Source: Apoderus coryli
Lineage: Eukaryota; Arthropoda; Insecta; Coleoptera; Attelabidae
Assembly (NCBI GenBank): GCA_911728435.2
Contig: OU452213.1
Location: 9,279,834 to 9,343,833 of the forward strand
Length of the DNA stretch: 64,000 bases
Direction: 5' to 3'
Shown: positions 42,390-53,979 of the stretch, in pieces
Position numbering within the stretch: position 1 is the stretch's first letter
Layout of the letters: each line of letters begins with the position of its first letter
Made by a program: the position numbers and the translations under genes
The notes under the pieces: model-generated
Told to the model about the DNA's origin: nothing
Databases searched by the model: none
Seen by the model: the letters and a program-made list of their open reading frames with translations, nothing else

Positions 42390-44990
42390 AAACTTTGTAA
42401 CATTTCAGATACCTCATGACAGACTTTGAGTACTGCAGCAACTTCAGAAAGTTTTAGAGGTTTTATAACAGGTTCTGAACATCCTAGGGGCTTCATTACA
42501 ACTTGTAAAAATATTTTAGGTACCTTATGACGACAAACATTCCAGGTACTTTAGATATTCTAGAGATCTCAACTCTGAACCCCATATCGACTTTCAAATA
42601 TTCTTGATACTTTATAACAGATTCTAAGTATAATGGGGAACTTAGTATAAGTTCTAATAACACTCTGAGCGCTTTGTAGTAACTCTCAAATGTTCTCGGC
42701 ACTCTATAAATGGTTCTGAAGATAATAAGGACCTCATTATATGACATTCAGCAATTTTATAAAACTTCCTATCATTTTAGATACCTCTGACCGCTCTAGC
42801 AACCTTTTATGACAACTTCCGAACATTTAAGAGACTTTATTACACATTTTAAGATTTTAAGCACAGTATAATACGTTCCAAGCCTTCTAGATACTTTATA
42901 AGTTCTAGGGATCTCAACTCTGAGCCCCATTATCGACTTACAAATATTCTGGTGCTCTATAAGAGGTTCGAAGCATAATAAGGAACTCATTACAAGTTGG
43001 AATAATATTCAGGGCGCTTTAAAGTAAGTCCCAAGTGTTCTCGGACTCTATAAAAGGTTGTTTTTATTATTCAGCAACTTCCTTGGTACTGTAAAACAGG
43101 TTCCGCACATAATGGGAGCCTCATTACAACTGCTGAGAATATTTTAGACACTTTGTAACAAGTTCTGAACTTTCTAGATACCTCATAACAAATTATGAGC
43201 GCCTTAGCAATCTTATAAAAACTTGCAAAAGTTTTAAGTACAGTAGAACACGTTCTGAATATCCATTACATTTTTTCGGGATATATTAGGTATTTTATAA
43301 AAACTTCTTAATATTCTAGGTACCTTATAATTAGCTATAAATGTTCTATAGACCTTAGAACAATATCTGAGAAACTTTATAACAGCTTGCCAACGCTCTT
43401 GATACTCTATAACAAACACTCATTACAATTTGTGAATGTATTTTAGGGACTAGAGACCTTATCATTAACTGTATATGTTCTAGGGACCTTATAAAACACT
43501 CTGATCAACTTTAGAACACCTTTCCAACGTTCTTGATACACTATAACAGATTCTGAACACAATAGGGGACTCAGTAGAATATGTGAAAGCATTTTAAGGA
43601 CTTCACAGCAACTATGGTTCTCAAAAAAGTCTTCTGAGCATCCTAAAGACTTTAAAAGAACGTCCAAACGTTCTGAGTAAATTAATACCTTATAACTAGC
43701 TGTAAATGTTCTAGGGACTTTGTAACAAACTCTATATGTTCTACAGACATTACCACATATTCTGAGCAACTCTAGAACAACTTTGCAACGTTCTTGATAC
43801 ACTATAACAGCTTCTCAACAAAATAGGGGACTCATGACAATCTGTGAAAGCATTTTAAGGACTTTACAGCAACTTTTGGTGCTCATAAAGTCTTTTGAGT
43901 ATCCTAGTGAGTTTAGAATTAAGAGAACGTCTAAAAGTTCTGAGTAAATTAGTACCTTATAAGCTCTATATGTTCTAGAGATTTCGTAACTAACTCTATA
44001 TGTTCTAAAGACCTTACAACACATTCTGAGCAACTCTAGAACAACTTTGCAACGTTCTTGATACACTATAACAGCTTCTCAACAAAATAGGGGACTCATT
44101 ACAATCTGTGAAAGCATGTTAAGGACTTTACAGCAACTTTTGGTGCTCATAAAGTCTTTTGAGTATTCTAGTGAGTTTAGAATTAAAAGAACGTCCAAAA
44201 CTTCTGAGTAAATAGTACCTTATAAGCTCTATATGTTCTAGACATTTCGGAACTAACTCTATATGTTCTAAAGACCTTACAACACATTCTGAGCAACTTT
44301 AGAACACCTTTCCAAGGTTCTTGATCCACTATAACAGTATCTGAACATAATAGGGGACTTATTACAATCTGTGAAAGCATTTTAAGGACTTTACAGCAAC
44401 TTTTGGTGCCCATACAGTCTTTTGAGTATCCGAGTGAGTTTAGAATTAAAAGAACGTCCAAAACTTCTGAGTGAATTAGTACCTTATAAGCTCTATATGT
44501 TCTATAGTCCTCGGAACTAACTCTATATGTTTTACAGACCTTACAACACATTCTGAGCAACTTTAGAACACCTTTCCAACGTTCTTGATCCACTATAACA
44601 GTATCTGAACATAATAGGGGACTTATTACAATCTGTGAAAGCATTTTAAGGACTTTACAGCAACTTTTGGTGCCCATACAGTCTTTTGAGTATTCTAGTG
44701 AGTTTAGAATTAAAAGAACGTCCAAAAGTTCTGAGTAAATTAGTACCTTATAAGCTCTATATGTTCTAGAGATTTCAGAACTAACTCTATATGTTCTGCA
44801 GATCTTACAACACATTCTGAGCAACTTTAGAACACTTTTCCAACGTTCTTGATAGACTATGACAGGTTCTGAAGCTGAAGCAGAAGATTTGAGCTTCCTG
44901 GGACTTTAAAGAATGTCCAAAAGTTCTGAGTGAATCATAGCAGGTTAATGGGCATAGCTCATAACATTTTAATAGATTATGAATCTTATA
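42390..44990. repeat. satellite array with 264-bp higher-order period
   Basis: The basic short motif (TTCTAGG-ACCTTATAACA-TTCTGA style) repeats throughout. The left part (42390-43450) is diverged. From 43450 on, a 261-264-bp higher-order unit is clear: the marker TTCTTGAT lies at 43530, 43791, 44055, 44318, 44582 and 44846. Because 264 is divisible by 3, one minus-strand frame stays open for 213 codons (44183-44824); this is a consequence of the repeat, not evidence of a gene. Confidence 0.92.
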
Positions 44991-46911
44991 TACACCTATC
45001 CTATATATAATAAACATACATTCAGTAGTATCTACAAGAAATCACTTGGTTATCGAGTGCTGTCTAGTCGGAAATATAACTGTTCCACCACTGTAGATTA
45101 AATGTCATGGGAATTGATAAAATCGTTCTTCTTGTTCTTGTTTTGTGTTCCCCAAATAATTCATTGTCGAATTAAAATGACACTTTGGGAATGTGCCGCT
45201 TGAAGCAAATTTGTCAGAAAAATTATATAAGGTATACACCAATTTTTTCTCTATGCACATGGTCGAATCGAACCAGTTTTTTTTCTTTGACTGCAATCTC
45301 ACAGTGTCGTACTATACCTTTGGAAGAGTACAGTTTACTTTAAGATTTATTTATATGCATTAATATTAGTACATGCAATATTATGTTAAAATGATAATTT
45401 AAATGTTCAAAAATAACTTTTGGCAGATCCATTTTAAACAATCAGCATTTTAAAATATACAATACTGCTCATCTATTTTTCTTTTGTAACGTGTTTGGAT
45501 TTTATGTTGATTTTAGGCAAACTATGATATTATTTTTAATAGACGAACAGGGTGTGTAAAGTACACTGTGTCCTTTTTTCGTGGTATGTCAGCTGTTCAT
45601 AAAGATAGAGATTTGCGGTTTTCGCCAGTTAGCTTCTTTTCTTTTTGAGATACAGAGTGAAAACGAAAATGATCACCTTTTGGAGTGTCATCATATATCA
45701 TGGGTGAATGTGAAAACTGTTTTTGATAAATAATTTTACGCATGTCTGAGATGGGACACAAATGGTACGTCCTATCTGAAAGGATTAAAGGACTGCCTTT
45801 TTTTCATAAAGTAATGCATTACCAAGAGGAGCAGAATTTATTTATAAATCAAACCACGGGTGTTTCTATGTCCGACCGACAACGTTCTCTACCTGCAATT
45901 ACAAGTAAAATAATTTCGTAATGCACATATTCTGCATGATTAATTAGATGCTATTGTTTCCTGATGGTATGTTAAATTTCGTTGGCCAGCTCTCCCTGTA
46001 TAAATTGTTTATAATTTTGAGAGGAAAATTGTAATCAAACGGCTGATAAATAAAAAATAACAATTTAGAGGTCCTGACCTTAACACTCCATATATCATGT
46101 GGACTAAGGATGTTATTTTTCCGGATTAACGATGTGGTTTTGATATTTCAAAACACTGATAAGAACAAGAATGTCATGTTCATAATAAAAATGCATAATA
46201 CGAACGCTAGTATACGGGTGACCCACAGCAAAATTACGATTACAACGGAGATTTCATTGAAAAAAACCGGCTTTAACAGTTGTGTTAATTTAATTTTGGC
46301 GCATATAATAAATAAGAGACTACAGGGTATTTAAAAAAAAAGATTAAAAATTAATTTGACAAAACTGTGTGGTCCGTTAAACTAAGCAAGTTGTTACCTA
46401 CTTCCGGTATAACCGGAAGTGCAGCAAGTGCAGTAATTTTAAAAATATTTGAGCAGTGCTTTACATCGCATGAAGATACGCAAAATTGGATCGATTCTTG
46501 GATAGCCTCAAAAGATGAGGAGGTTTTCCTAAGTGGTTAGTGTTGCCAGAAAGATGAGAAAAAATTTTGGCTAATAATGGACAATACTTTTATAATTCTT
46601 TCCGCGACTGATTATTGGTAATTTTGGTTATTCTAAAATAAACTTCCAACTTCGTTGGATTATTTTTCATTTTTAAATCCATTTAAACATTTGCACAATT
46701 AGAGTTTAGTTTGACAGAATGTCATCTTAATTATATCTTAATTATTACAGTTTTTTTTTTTGCAAAAAATCCTACCTCAGGTTTTTTAAAACACGTTTTT
46801 ACTTTCCCTCACAGGGAAAGTATTGTCAACGCACGAAAGCAAATTGAGATAAAGACGGATATAACCGTTTTGAAGTTCCTTGAGACGATTTGCCTCCATA
46901 ATTCTTAGTAG
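44991..46911. other. non-coding sequence with mariner-end-like motifs
   Basis: ACAGGGTGTG at 45548 and CTCCCTGTATA at 45992 may be ends of an eroded mariner-type element. A palindromic CTTCCGGTATAACCGGAAG is at 46401-46419. No gene seen. Confidence 0.4.
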
Positions 46912-46921
46912 TAATACCCCT

Positions 46922-47086
46922 AGGGTCTTGATAATACCGAGATAATTTTGTCATAGAGAATGCCGAAAGCGTGTTGCTTGATAATAGCCAAGGCCGCAGG
47001 CCGAGGGCTATTATCCTTGAGCAACTCGCTTGAAGGATTCTCTATGACAAAATTTTGAGTATTTATCAAGGCCCGAGGAGTATTCG
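46922..47086. repeat. GC-rich imperfect hairpin at the 3' end of Crypton-like copy 2
   Basis: Same sequence and position relative to the recombinase as 8828-8992: arms GGTCTTGATAA and TTATCAAGGCC, tip GGCCGCAGGCC. Confidence 0.75.
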
Positions 47087-47229
47087 ATGAGATAATTTTT
47101 TACTTTGTAGATATCAAAAATTTGATTGTCAATCTGACGTTTAATAATTTTCAATACAAAATGTATTAGTTTTAATCAAACAAATATTTTTCATTTTTAT
47201 TTGAAACTACAGTTGTGAAAAGTAAAATT

Positions 47230-48330
47230 GGTAAATGTTAAATTGGAAGAAGAGTTTGCTGAAGTTCACGGATTGTTAATTTCCACTGTTGAAAAAATTC
47301 CTCGCATGGTGTTGATTATTTCACCATGGCGTTCTTGGTTAATATTCAAGTACGGTTTAATTGAATTAGATCTGCTATGTCCTGTTATTTTTATTAATTG
47401 CTGTTCAGGAATTCCTTTATTTGCCAAATGGCTAACTGCAGTTGATCTGTTCGAATGATTGGATATCTTTTTACACTTAGTGTCCAAACCGATAGCTTCC
47501 GCGGATGATTTGGTCCACATATTAATTGTGTTCTTGCCTACCGGTATATTGTCAAACCATGTGTCACTTTCGGATTCCAGAAACGATTTGGTCTCAAGAA
47601 TAGGCGACTGGAAATAATATTTTTCCCCCTTTTGGACAATAATTTATGGAATAACCGAACAGGGCATGCACTTTCCTTTGCAATATTTAGAACAAGCCAC
47701 TTACTATTTGTACAACTTTTCGATCCTCCTTGGCATGTTTTACTGAATATTGGATTGTATTCAATTCTGTTGGTTGGCGTTCCATCATTATTTTTCTCAA
47801 TCGTGAAATAATCTAGAAGGCAATCAGCTGGTTCACCACCTCGCCAAGCTAACTCAACAGCTACAATATGGTAAACCTTCTGGTGTACATTCATCCCATA
47901 ATCCAAATCACTTAAACTCAAATTTGATGAACTGCATTTTCGTTTGTTTGGATCCTGCTGTAATCTTTTACGTTTTGCATCTCTTGTATCTCGCGCATTT
48001 TTGAATATCACACTGGGAAACGGGTCGAATACAATTTTGAAGTCATTGAAGTATTTTTCTTGGAGTAGCCCACTCGTAGTATTCCAAATTGTTTTTACAG
48101 TTGCTTCCTTATATTCAGTTCCGTCAGCTTTTCTCATATTTACCGCATAATCTTTCAATATATTGGCAAAATTATGCAAACTCGTTTCAACATTCAGTTC
48201 GTATTCTCTGGTCGCACAAAACTCGAGAAATATTTTCCATACATATTTTTTTGATTTGATTGTATTTTTTGGTATATTATTAGATATAATACCATTATTG
48301 CATCGTTAGATACAATACCAAATCTTCGCG
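47230..48330 (-). pseudogene. Crypton-like tyrosine recombinase, few breaks
   Basis: Minus frame 47538-48179: a helical N-terminal domain (ANILKDYAVNMRKADGTEYK), a Lys-rich linker, then VELAWRGGEPADCLLDYF with the first catalytic arginine. It shifts near 47560 into the frame 47266-47520, which holds ISNHSNRSTAVSHL (H-x-x-R), KITGHSRSN and IKPYLNIN (tyrosine). The N-terminal start (MSRRFGI) is at about 48332 and is also one frame away. Activity is unlikely but the catalytic set is complete. Confidence 0.7.
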
Positions 48331-48565
48331 ACATTTTTAAACCAGTTGTCAGTTTGACGTTTAATTAATTTTGAATAAAAAAAACACCAAACTGAAAACA
48401 CCACATGTAGGGTATTATCGCTGTAATCCAGAGGTGATTGAATGAAATTTGACACATATTTAGTAAAAAATTATCGATAAAATTGCGTTTAAATTTTCAC
48501 CAGTTAGATTGTTGGAACCTATAACTCTAATTAGAATATAATAAAGTAATTTGGTACAGGATTTT

Positions 48566-48633
48566 TGGCGTCATTGATAGAGCGTGCGGTTTGCATGCGG
48601 AAGGTTCTGGGTTCGAATCCCAGCTCTGGCAAA
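48566..48633 (+). other. tRNA-Ala-like sequence beside a hammerhead palindrome
   Basis: A perfect T-arm (CTGGG-TTCGAAT-CCCAG), D-arm-like TTGATAGAGC and an anticodon loop TTTGCAT (UGC, alanine) are present. The anticodon stem has two mismatches and the 5' acceptor does not pair with CTCTGGC, so this is probably a tRNA pseudogene or tRNA-derived SINE head, not a working tRNA. Confidence 0.45.
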
Positions 48634-48709
48634 TTAATAATTGTAATATGAAATAAAAGTCTGACTCCACAAAATCAATTTAATACGTTACACTCAATGT
48701 GTTACATCC

Positions 48710-48750
48710 AAACATGTTTCGAAGCTCACTAGCTTCATCATCAGTGGTAA
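48710..48750 (-). ncRNA. hammerhead-ribozyme-like motif
   Basis: Minus strand: CTGATGA (48738-48744), stem II GAAGCT-AGTG-AGCTTC (6 bp, perfect), GAAAC (48716-48720), palindromic ACATGT and a GTT triplet; stem I CCA/TGG. Confidence 0.68.
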
Positions 48751-48924
48751 AATTCGAGAGAAAATTGTATTTGCAAATATTACATATGACTAGGTTGAGA
48801 GTAATGTGTTGAAGTCTGAAAAAGGACCTTTTTTTGTTATAATGTAGTAGTTTTTTCAGACTTCAACACATTACTCTCAACCTAGTCATATGTAATATTT
48901 GCAAATACAATTTTCTCTCGAATT

Positions 48925-48968
48925 TTACCACTGATGATGAAGCTAGTGAGCTTCGAAACATGTTTGGA
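48925..48968 (+). ncRNA. hammerhead-ribozyme-like motif
   Basis: Mirror copy of 48710-48750: CTGATGA at 48931-48937, the same 6-bp stem II, GAAAC at 48955-48959, then ACATGT and the GTT triplet. Confidence 0.68.
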
Positions 48969-49025
48969 TGTAACACATTGAGTGTAACGTATTAAATTGA
49001 TTTTGTGGAGTCAGACTTTTATTTC

Positions 49026-50072
49026 CTATTACAATACATTCACTCCACTTCAGAATGGACTACTTCTTTAAAATTAATAATTAACTGAAAACAAGTGTTT
49101 GTCAGTCGATTCCTCTTTTTGGAATAAATCCCGGAATATGAAGAAATTGATCAAGTGCAAGTTTTTTTTTTTGTTTTTTTTCCAGGTTTTTTATTCGATC
49201 TTGAAAAAAACTGGTTTTTACATCACTATTTCTGTGTCATAGGACTTCAAATAGTAAAGAATCTCGGCAAGTTAAGCCTTTTCTTATGGTTAGTTGAACC
49301 ATGAAAAAAACCTGTAGGCTTCCACATCCAATCCACAATCACAATCTATTTACTGGAAATATTTGGGATAGAATGTAGATATTATTATTATTATGACAGC
49401 CATACCAAAAATTAAAATTTCTAGTCCATCTGCAAGTTAAAAAACTTTTAATGCACGCCCTACGTTAGTAACTCTAAATCGATATTCGTACTTTCCGTTG
49501 GGACACCTTGTATAGCGTAGCCCTCTTATTATCTATTGAATACATTTTTATTAATTAATTAAAACAATGCAAGAATATTTAAGATACGATAGGTAATCCC
49601 GTGTAATTTGTGATGTTTTTATTGTCAAAAGTTAAAAGTTGTTTTCTCCAATATGGTTCCGTCAATAAGGCCAAGGTCTGTGGTTTTATGCAATAAATAC
49701 ATATGGTAGAAGCTATCAGATTATATCACATACCTATAATATATAAATCTGACCGCAATAGAAGTAAATTTAAATTTATCGAGATAAGGTTACTTAGGAG
49801 TTATTTCTTAGGTAAACAATATATTATTTTTAACATAAATGACGGTTACAAAACAAAACTATATTTTATAATTACCTGAGCGTCTATTTTTAGGAATTTT
49901 GTTGGAAATGGAGACCATTTCCTCTAAAAGCTATTTTCAAACGTATTTTTTCACAATCTGGTTTTCACATGCATATCAAATTTTCATACAAACTGTATAC
50001 GTCGCTATAAAACTAGTATAAATATCCGCTAAATATATTTAAATTGCTAGTATAATTATTATGATTAATATA
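49026..50072. other. AT-rich non-coding sequence
   Basis: No gene seen; a mariner-end-like motif (GGGACACCTTGTATAG) is at 49499-49514. Confidence 0.45.
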
Positions 50073-50720
50073 AAGGGTGTCCCAAAATTAACGCAAGATT
50101 TGAATTAAATAGAAAACACAGTTTTTATTCTTTTGATTGTAAGTTTTTGAATCATAAAGTGCATAGGATAGGGGTATTTATGGAATTACACATCGGGCAA
50201 ATGGCCTTCACGGCTTTGCATACACATACGCACTCGATTGTCGAAATTTTTCGTGTACCATTCTGCATAAATGTGGCTGAATTTCGTTGATGCAGCGTTG
50301 AATCTGCTCCTTTAATGCACGTGTGGTTCTGGGCTTGACATAGACCTGTGATTTTAAATAACCCCATAAAAAGAAATCTAATGGTGTTAAATCACACGAT
50401 CTAGGGGGCAGTTCTGATCCCCGAAACGAGAGAGTACACGACCTGGAAATGTCTCATGCAGTAATTGAAGTGTTTCACGGGCTGTATGGCATGTTGAACC
50501 ACATATTGGGCAAATCAATATCATCCAATTTCGGCAAAAATAACTAGCTGACCAGCCTCATTTTCAAAAAAGTATGGTCCAATTATACCTCCAGCCTAAA
50601 ATCCACACCAGACAGTGACACGTTGTGGATGCATTTGTTTTTCGACAATCACATGTGGGTTCTCAAAACCTTAAAAGCGGCAGTTTTGCCGATTAACAAA
50701 CCCATCAAGGTGAAAATGTG

Positions 50721-52296
50721 TGTTATAAATCTCTACACACCGTGTAGTGGACTTTCTGATTCTAAATCTTTATCTGACACAAACGTCAGCACCGCTCAAA
50801 ATTTCTATTGGGCACTGATTTGTGTCAGATAACTGAATTTTTTTCTGTTCTAACTTAGCCATCCCATATACCTTATATCGGGGAGCCCTGTCCTCAAATT
50901 ATGTTTTGTTCTAACGTTTCCAACGTACAAGCGTAAGAGACATCTAAGTTTTTTAGTGTAATTCTCTGAATTTTGACCACCAAAAAGACAATGGATGAGT
51001 TCTTCTTTACCATGTGAATTATAACCTAGCTCTGTAACTGTGTTCTTCAAGATATATATGAACGTTGAGAACCAGTATCGATAAGTACGAATCATTTCCT
51101 TATATGTTTACTACTAAAGTTTGTAAAAATACCTGTTTACAAGTTTGATTAGACAATGTTTCAACTTCTTCCGCTTTGTTTTGATGTTAATGTGTCCAAA
51201 AGAAAACAATCAAAATCAAAACAAAATTACTGACAGGAAAACGTTACATTTTACAATGTGGATTAGTGGCTGTTGAAACTAAATTGGGCTGGAGACTATA
51301 ATGGGCACACACGTAGTATGATACCATTACGTCACTTTATTGTAAAGATTTCCAAATTAATAATTTATTGGCACTTTATGTGTTAGGAATTTCCGATCCA
51401 GTACAAGAAATGAGCAAAAAAGACAGAGAAGAAGCCACTAAACAACATTTTTTGAATACGGTCACTACATTAAATGATGGTCGATATAAAGTAAGTCTTC
51501 CTTGGGTTGAAAATCATCTTCCTTTACCCAATAATTTTTATCTGGCGAAGAAGCGTTTAGAAAAAGAAATTATTAAAATATGGATATTTTGAAGAAAACA
51601 TGTGCAGTTATTCTCTATCCACTGGTGGAATCATGTCTTCCCACAGAGTTGTTGCGGGTTTGGCAAAGAAGTGAGATGTACTGCAGCGATGATACACTAG
51701 AAAAACAGTTAGAAAATATAATGAAATTTTTAAAAAGAGAAATAGAAAACGAAGAAAGAATTACATGAGCTACAGCTGGTTTTGGACTACGTAATACTAG
51801 TGGTAATATATTTGAATCAAATAAACATGTAAACCAGATTCTGCTCTAGTTAATGGCAACAGCCGATTTTGTATATTTTGTAAAAATGATCATGACAACG
51901 ACAAGTGTGATAAAGCTACAAAAATGTCATTTGTTGAAAAGAAGAAAATTTCATCATCCAAGGGTTGTTGCTACATTTGTTTAACATTTGGACATATAGC
52001 CAAAAAATGTAGAATAGCATGAAAACTTGATGTGACCCCAACGTGACCTGTTTTACTGGAGCGGACGAGATTCCTTTCTAAAGGCGACAAGAATCCAGAC
52101 ATTTAGAAGGAATTAATCACGTCGGGGTCACCAAATGTTATAAATCTCTACACACCGTGTAGTGGACTTTTTGATTCTAAATCGACTATCAAAATAATGC
52201 ACAAAAAGAATTCATCTGAATTTAGTTTTGTGCATTATTTTGATAGTCGATTTAGAATAAGAAAGTCGACTACACGGTGTGTAGAGATTTATAACA
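50721..52296. mobile_element. scrambled BEL/Pao LTR retrotransposon fragment
   Basis: TGTTATAAATCTCTACACAC occurs at 50721 and 52137, and inverted at 52296. The 160-bp block 52137-52296 starts TG and ends CA; on the minus strand it is followed by TTTGGTGACCCCGACGTGAT, a typical BEL/Pao primer-binding region, so it looks like a 5' LTR of the minus strand. The gag pieces, however, read on the plus strand: 51368-51590 carries DGRYKVSLPW (protease/RT linker), 51580-51768 carries CAVILYPLVESCLPTELLR (DUF1759-like), and 51880-52022 has a CxFC and CCYICLTFGHIAKKC zinc-knuckle. Normal order would put the linker last. Inversion and deletion have rearranged the copy. Confidence 0.68.
52137..52296. repeat. 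palindromic LTR-like block
   Basis: The whole 160-bp block is an inverted repeat around GAATTCATCTGAATTT, with arms ending TGTTATAAATC. It is unusual for an LTR to be palindromic, so it may be two LTR starts fused head to head. Confidence 0.65.
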
Positions 52297-52675
52297 ATAT
52301 GCTTCGTCGCTTAGGATGATTTTGGTCGGAAAATTAGCATCCATTTGTTGATGCTGAATAATCCATTCTGAAAACTATCTTCGCTATGCATTGTCATTAG
52401 GCTTCAGTTGTTGTGATAATTGAATTTTGTAAGCATAGATACACAGATCTTTAGTGAGTATACGCCTGTAGAGAGCTTCTTGGAATTTGCAATTCTGGTC
52501 CACGGCGCCGAATTGAGGTTCCTGGATTGTCACCGACACTCACGCACTGCTTCGATATTGACATTTGAACCCTAAACTGTCAGCTGTCGATTTGTTTTGT
52601 TTTTAGGGTTGCAAACACTTTACTGCATAAATAGCGGCAAAGTCAAATTTTGGGTTAATTTTGGGACACCCTTTT

Positions 52676-53979
52676 TATATAGATATATAAACTTTTGAAC
52701 TAAGGTCATTTTTAGGAGTCAGGGGTCATAAAATGAAGGACTGCATAAAAAAATTTCAAAATTTCGGTTGTGTCGATCTCATGAATAGTTATATATTTTT
52801 GAAAATCTACTAAGAATACCAACTGTTACATATCACTTCAAAGCAAAAAAAATAATGCAATTTAATGACATGGAAATATACAGGGTGTCCCATTAGAAGA
52901 ATGTCCGGCACTGGATGCTACGTAAAAAGTTGTATTAGCACCCTGGTAAGGTATCAGATAGCTGAGATATAGGGGGTGCAACATTTTCAAAATCTATCTC
53001 AGAAACAAAGAATTCTAAGCAAATTTTGTTTATGCCATTGACAAGTTTGACGAAAATGTAGGACGGTATTGCGAGAACCGAGAAACCCGGCGATTACAAC
53101 GAAATTGGGACATCCTGTAATAGACCAGATTGTCAGATTGTTCCATATTGTAGTTTCTCCATAATCGATCGAAACCGTACCCAGTGGGACACCCGGTATA
53201 AATAATTTTGTGGAGCAGACGTCGATTGATTTATGAATACATCCCGTTCGTCTTCGTGATGGATTACTTCAAAAAACATTTAAATTATGAAAGCATAATG
53301 ATGTAAATGCCATCGGGCAACCTATAGAAACTTTTAGGACAGAGTGTGTGTGTATGAACATTCAGACTAGCCGTTTTGTGTTGAAAACAGTTATAATATA
53401 ATACAAGCGGCCCATAGATTCAGTTGCAATCCTCGAGACAATAGTTCAACCTTAAAAAGAAATTGAGATGGAATGGAATGGAATATATCAATATATTTCT
53501 TGCATCTCTAATAATGAAAGAAAGAATCTATCGATACATTTCTTGCATCTCTAACAATGAAAAAAAGAATATATCGATACATTTCTTGCATCTCTATAAC
53601 CCAGTTTATTGAACTTTTTTTTATTACTATTGGAATTGTAGCCTGTCTGCACTTATTGTTACTCGCACGGGGTCATTGAACTTTTTTTTATTATTATTGA
53701 AATTGTAGCCCGTCTGGTGAGAACCGTAAAAAATCAATATTCGAACGCCAAATGTGTCAACATCTGGCAACTTAAAAACAATTTTGCTAGATTCAGTTTA
53801 TGTGAATAGTAGTAAAATAAAAATAAGTATAAATTGGTAGTTTTCTTAGATAAAATAAGGTTTTAATATTTGTTATATTATTGTGGGAGTTGAGGAAATT
53901 AAATTTGATGGAAAATGAAGTATCTAATAATGTTCCAGGTGTAAATGTATTGTGTAATGTGTGGATTTATTGAGGATAT
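52676..53979. other. non-coding sequence with a MITE and minisatellites
   Basis: The MITE at 52881-53196 is listed separately. At 53490-53600 a roughly 55-60-bp unit (ATCGATACATTTCTTGCATC) is present about three times, and at 53610-53720 a unit ending ATTGTAGCCYGTCTG is present twice. No gene seen. Confidence 0.55.
52881..53196. mobile_element. mariner-type MITE (316 bp)
   Basis: Ends CAGGGTGTCCCATT and, inverted, CCGGGTGTCCCACT, flanked by TA on both sides. No coding content. Confidence 0.6.

Larger units (their letters stand above)
46912..48485 (-). mobile_element. Crypton-like tyrosine-recombinase element, copy 2
   Basis: Inverted relative to copy 1 at 7365-8998 and highly similar along its whole length, including the 5' flank (GTGGTGTTTTCAG) and the 3' GC-rich hairpin at 46922-47086. 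It has fewer frame breaks than copy 1. Homology between the copies stops at ATTACTACT on the 3' side, which marks the element end. Confidence 0.72.
48652..49025. repeat. palindrome of two head-to-head hammerhead units
   Basis: The arms 48652-48827 and 48852-49025 are nearly perfect inverted copies around a roughly 25-bp spacer. The outer ends are AAATAAAAGTCTGACTCCAC and its complement. Each arm holds a full hammerhead-like core. The outer sequence resembles the ends of the segments at 15685 and 17165 (AAAAGTCAACCTCCACGAAG), so both belong to one broad family, likely Penelope-like LTRs or a related retrozyme. Confidence 0.85.
50073..52675 (-). mobile_element. mariner-type element split by a BEL/Pao insertion
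   Basis: TIRs: AAAGGGTGTCCCAAAATTAA on the left and TTAATTTTGGGACACCCTTT on the right. The transposase on the minus strand is in two parts. 52297-52600 reads AYKIQLSQQLKPNDNA and ANFPTKIILSDEA (first D). 50152-50720 reads VTVWCGF-like and CHTA-like remnants, PPRSCDLTPLDFFLWGYLKS and a closing VYAK. The join point SDEA / HFTLMGL-like fits the family, so the 1.58-kb interval between is a later insertion. Stops make the copy dead. Confidence 0.8.

Noticed and set aside
44183..44824. 213-codon open frame (also 43815-44066 and 43443-43802)
   Set aside because: Lies wholly in a tandem satellite with a 264-bp period; the protein is itself an 88-residue repeat with no recognisable domain.
46110..46334. 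74-codon plus-strand open frame
   Set aside because: No recognisable domain; lies in eroded repeat sequence.
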